Shown: in pieces, positions 50,060 through 52,769 of the stretch
Numbering within the stretch: position 1 is the first letter of the stretch
How the letters are laid out: each line of letters starts with the position of its first letter
Source: Lachnospiraceae bacterium
GTDB taxonomy: Bacteria; Bacillota; Clostridia; Lachnospirales; Lachnospiraceae
Assembly: GCA_910574965.1 (NCBI GenBank)
Contig: CAJTDB010000026.1
Location: 1-52,769 of the forward strand
Direction of reading: 5' to 3'
DNA: 52,769 nt
Made by a program: the position numbers and the translations under genes
Notes under the pieces: generated by a model
Database searches by the model: none
What the model saw: only the letters and a program-made list of their open reading frames with translations
What the model was told of the DNA's origin: nothing

Positions 50060-50779
50060 ATGCTCAATGCAGGAAGCAGGATAGTAAATAATTGGATATA
50101 TCCTATTGACAAAGGCTATGTACTGATTGATACAGGGTATGAAAGCGGATTTGCACATTTTAAAAAGCAATTGGCAAAGATGCAAATAGCCCTTCAACAG
50201 ATACGATATATTTTTTTGACACACGCTCACGATGACCACGCAGGTTATCTGAATGAAGTACTTTCGGAATGCCCTGACCTCCAAATCGTTATGAGCGACA
50301 AAGCATTAGAAAGATTATTTAGAGGGCAAAACTCTTTTCATGGCGGTTGCACAACTAAGATTGCCTTGTTCTTTTGTTATTTAATGAAGTTCGTTGGCAA
50401 AGGTAAGCATTTGTTTCCCTCAATAAAACAAGAATATCAATGTAGATGTATTCAAGTGACCGAACAAAACCGTAAGCAAGTGGAACTTTTACTGCAAGGA
50501 AAAATTATTGATACTCCCGGTCATACCTCCGATTCCATATCGCTTTTACTAAATGACGGTTCTCTATTCTGTGGTGACGCTGCTATGAACGGCTTGCCAA
50601 GTTTACATAGAATAACCATTTGGGTAGAGGACAAAACGGCTTTTCTGAAATCTTGGGAAACAATCATTGCACTTAGACCAAATCTAATATATCCGGGACA
50701 TGGCAAGCCGTTTGAATATGAAGACCTTAAAATAAATCTAAAACGAGCAAAAAATATAGAATTGTTACCGATTCAATAA
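50060..50779 (+). CDS. MBL-fold metallo-hydrolase
   Basis: A 239-residue metallo-beta-lactamase-fold protein: metal motif THAHDDHAG (residues 54-62), IDTPGHTSDSI, the GDAA aspartate, and the final YPGHGKP histidine, so all expected zinc ligands are present. Length fits the glyoxalase II-like branch. Substrate unknown. AAAGGAG precedes ATG. A group II intron begins ten bases after its stop. Confidence 0.87.
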   Translation: MLNAGSRIVNNWIYPIDKGYVLIDTGYESGFAHFKKQLAKMQIALQQIRYIFLTHAHDDHAGYLNEVLSECPDLQIVMSDKALERLFRGQNSFHGGCTTKIALFFCYLMKFVGKGKHLFPSIKQEYQCRCIQVTEQNRKQVELLLQGKIIDTPGHTSDSISLLLNDGSLFCGDAAMNGLPSLHRITIWVEDKTAFLKSWETIIALRPNLIYPGHGKPFEYEDLKINLKRAKNIELLPIQ

Positions 50780-50788
50780 CTTCCAGTT

Positions 50789-52482
50789 GTGCGCCCAGCA
50801 AAGGGCAATTAACCTAACAGGTGTGAATCCTGTCTGCGAAGGTCTAGCCAACCAGCAGTAGCGAGTCTTGCGTGGCAGTCAGTAATGGCTGTTGCGAAGC
50901 GTAGACAGCGAGCAAGTAGGGCTGCAATGCGATAGAGCCTCGAAATGTTGAAATTCAGAGGGCTGACGTCTTAACTGGTGCGGAAAGCAAAATCGGGCAG
51001 TTCGTAAAAGGCGAGAACTGTCCGGCACTGCGGGGTCAAAGAGCCAGTCATGCTTGACATTATGGTTAATTGTCAACTGGGGAGAGCCTGCCGCTTCTTG
51101 GAAACAAGTACGCATTATCAACTAGAAGATGGAGATAAGCGGATGGGCAGCAGGCAGTCGGATAGCTTCATAGTACCGTAGAAGCTGGGTAATGCCAGTG
51201 GAGGGAAGGGGGCTACATAGTAACGGTCTTTCTGAGGACACATCAACCGTGCTCAGGAACGGAGGTATTGATGGGAACAAAATTAGAAAGAATAGCAGAA
51301 ATATCGGCAACAACGCCGAAGCCAGAGTTCACGTCGCTGTACCATCTGATAAATGCTGAAATGCTCATACAGTGCCATAAGGAACTGGACGGGAAGAAAG
51401 CAGTAGGAATTGACAAGGTGACAAAAGCAACGTACGAAGAACATCTGGAAGAGAACATCACGAATCTTGTAGAGCGGTTAAAGAACAGGGCATATAAGCC
51501 CCTGCCGTCGCTAAGGGTATATATACCAAAAAGCAACGGGAAGATGAGGCCGCTTGGGATTGCTTCCTATGAGGACAAGATTGTGCAGCTTGCAGTAAAG
51601 AAAATACTGGAAGCGATTTATGAACCGAGATTCCTTAACTGTATGTATGGGTTCAGACCAAACAGAGGATGCCATGACGCAATAAAGGAAGTACACTGCC
51701 AGCTACAGAACGAATGGATTAACTATGTGGTGGACGCAGACATTAAGGGATTCTTTGACCACATGAGCCATGAATGGCTCATGCGGTTTCTGGGGCTGTA
51801 TATAAAGGACACGAATCTGCTATGGCTGATAAACAAATATCTGAAAGCCGGAGTAATAACAGAAGGTGTCTACGAGGCAAGTGAAGAAGGTTCAGCGCAG
51901 GGAAATATCATCAGTCCGATTCTGGCAAATATCTATATGCACAATGTACTGACGCTCTGGTACAGGTTTGTAGTGCTGAAAGAGACAGAAGGGAAATGCT
52001 TTCTTGCTGTCTACGCAGATGATTTTATTGTGGGATTCCAGCACAAGTCAGACGCGGAGAGATATTATGCCGCACTGAAGGAAAGGCTGGGGAAATTCAA
52101 TCTTGAACTTGAGGAAAGCAAGAGCCGGTTGATTGAGTTTGGAAGGTTTGCGGAGGGAAACAGCAGGCGTAGGTATGGTAAGAAGCCGGAGACATTTGAT
52201 TTTCTGGGTTTTACTTTTTACTGCGGGAAAGGCAGAAAGAGTGGAAATTTCTGTGTGAAGCTGAAAACCAGTAGAAAGAAATATGCACAGAAGCTAAAAT
52301 CTATGAAGGAATGGCTGTATGCCAATAATGACCTGCCTGTGAAGGAACTGATAGAGAAGCTGAATAAGAAGCTGGTAGGACACTACAGGTATTATGGTGT
52401 CTCCTATAATGGAAAGAAGCTGGGTTCTTTTCTGCATTTCACCCAAAGATATCTGTGCAAAGCACTGAACAGACGAAGCCAG
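50789..52482 (+). mobile_element. Group II intron, 3'-truncated
   Basis: The intron begins with GTGCGCCCAGC (the GUGYG 5' end) at 50789 and is followed by about 480 bases of structured domain I-III type sequence (GGTGTGAATCCTGTCTGCGA, GTGGCAGTCAGTAATGGCTG) before the maturase ORF. After the ORF no domain V/VI sequence is present; homology seems to break near 52482, inside the maturase C-terminus, and an ISAs1-like gene follows. The intron is therefore probably unable to splice on its own. Confidence 0.8.
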
Positions 52483-52506
52483 CACGACAAACGCATGAGT
52501 AAATAA
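51271..52506 (+). CDS. ltrA: Group II intron reverse transcriptase/maturase, C-terminally truncated
   Basis: A 411-residue LtrA-like protein: RT motifs IPKSNGKMRPLGIASYEDKI (85-104), YGFRPNRGCHDAI (126-138), VDADIKGFFDHM (154-165), SAQGNIISPILANIYMH (208-224) and catalytic YADD (248-251); maturase region from about 300 (FDFLGFTFY, LVGHYRYYG). The typical ending after LNRRSQ (about 20 more residues with PLP...VN) is replaced by HDKRMSK. It has no HNH endonuclease domain. GGAGG lies before ATG 51271. Confidence 0.87.
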   Translation: MGTKLERIAEISATTPKPEFTSLYHLINAEMLIQCHKELDGKKAVGIDKVTKATYEEHLEENITNLVERLKNRAYKPLPSLRVYIPKSNGKMRPLGIASYEDKIVQLAVKKILEAIYEPRFLNCMYGFRPNRGCHDAIKEVHCQLQNEWINYVVDADIKGFFDHMSHEWLMRFLGLYIKDTNLLWLINKYLKAGVITEGVYEASEEGSAQGNIISPILANIYMHNVLTLWYRFVVLKETEGKCFLAVYADDFIVGFQHKSDAERYYAALKERLGKFNLELEESKSRLIEFGRFAEGNSRRRYGKKPETFDFLGFTFYCGKGRKSGNFCVKLKTSRKKYAQKLKSMKEWLYANNDLPVKELIEKLNKKLVGHYRYYGVSYNGKKLGSFLHFTQRYLCKALNRRSQHDKRMSK

Positions 52507-52521
52507 AATGTGAACAAACTG

Positions 52522-52540
52522 CTCCATTATCCGTTATAAT
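52522..52540. other. Hairpin/palindrome near the ISAs1-like left end
   Basis: CCATTAT (about 52522-52528) and ATAATGG (about 52534-52540) form a 7-bp inverted repeat just after the truncated maturase and about 25 bp before the transposase start; part of it, TATAAT, could serve as a -10 box. Confidence 0.45.
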
Positions 52541-52564
52541 GGAAATAAAAACGGAGATGGTGAT

Positions 52565-52769
52565 ATGGAGCAGTTACTGGAATGGATGGAGATCATCGAG
52601 GATGTCAGGCAGCACAGAAAAGTACGCCACAGTATAAAGGATATTTTGATCATTGTGCTGTTTGCAACACTTGCCAATGCGGACACATGGGAGCAGATCG
52701 CAGATTTTGCACTGTGGAATGAGGAGTATCTGAGACAGTATATCGAATTGAAGAATGGAGTTCCGTCTC
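52565..52769 (+). CDS. ISAs1-family transposase, N-terminal part (cut by window end)
   Basis: The open frame from ATG 52565 reads MEQLLEWMEIIEDVRQHRKV followed by RHSIKDILIIVLFATLANAD and TWEQIADF, the signature N-terminal DDE_Tnp_1-associated segment of ISAs1 (H-repeat) transposases. CGGAGA lies before ATG. At least 300 more residues are expected beyond the window. It is the likely cause of the intron truncation. Confidence 0.85.
   Translation, partial: MEQLLEWMEIIEDVRQHRKVRHSIKDILIIVLFATLANADTWEQIADFALWNEEYLRQYIELKNGVPS

Overview
The window looks like a gut Firmicute of the Lachnospiraceae / Clostridium cluster XIVa type. The grounds are strong AAGGAGG-type ribosome binding sites, frequent TTG/GTG starts, TTGACA/TATAAT promoters, and a gene set typical of that group: LytTR and OmpR two-component systems, BceAB-like FtsX permeases, YtrA-type GntR, VanZ, CPBP protease and a ParM partition actin. 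This assignment is inferred from reading the sequence and was not searched.

Layout. (1) 1-2,410: the 3' end of a 23S rRNA gene, an intact tRNA-Asn, a decayed AlbA/ATPase-type regulator gene (frameshift plus nonsense codon), then a second tRNA-Asn-like sequence that keeps the 3' two thirds and the same downstream terminator but has lost its 5' acceptor strand. (2) 2,460-12,767: a patchwork island of redox and transport genes, each with a local regulator: LysR; HxlR with two flavodoxin-fold FMN reductases and a dead Old Yellow Enzyme start; MarR with a TauE/SafE permease; TetR with a cation/proton antiporter; then an acetyltransferase, a third FMN reductase and a lipoprotein-anchored flavodoxin/aldo-keto reductase fusion. 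Fragments of serine recombinase C-termini, a flavodoxin and an iron alcohol dehydrogenase lie between them. (3) 13,148-13,373: degenerate tRNA-Asn, degenerate tRNA-Cys and an intact tRNA-Cys. (4) 13,383-26,061: the left part of an integrated conjugative or plasmid-like element: tyrosine integrase and small excisionase facing the tRNA-Cys, a long leader with two intrinsic terminators, then one long operon of DUF932-like protein, small unknown, YqaJ exonuclease, DUF4406-like protein, RecD2-type helicase, methyltransferase-like protein, candidate single-strand annealing protein and CHC2-zinc primase, followed by a ParM/ParR partition pair with a repeat-rich candidate centromere. (5) 26,093-46,020: signalling and export cargo: XRE regulator, two acidic lipoproteins, YtrA-GntR with an ABC exporter, an OmpR-type two-component system with an ATPase and two FtsX permeases, an Agr-like LytTR two-component system, two charged coiled-coil proteins of unknown function, a VanRS-like pair, a VanZ-family protein and another ABC exporter. 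(6) 46,043-52,769: an AT-rich, partly decayed stretch of small membrane proteins (two with homopolymer frameshifts), acetyltransferase, CPBP protease and MBL hydrolase, ending in a 3'-truncated group II intron and the start of an ISAs1-like transposase cut by the window edge.

How it works together. The element looks built to process its own DNA (exonuclease, annealing protein, helicase, primase) and to segregate if it becomes episomal (ParMRC). Its cargo looks like an envelope-stress or peptide-antibiotic sensing and export package. The most informative regulatory signals are a shared two-repeat box placed just before the -10 of both the BceRS-like operon and its ABC operon, a 21-bp-spaced repeat pair upstream of the LytTR operon, and a 23-bp repeat upstream of both vanZ-like and the third ABC operon. 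No relaxase, type IV secretion gene or right attachment site is visible, so the element probably continues past the window.
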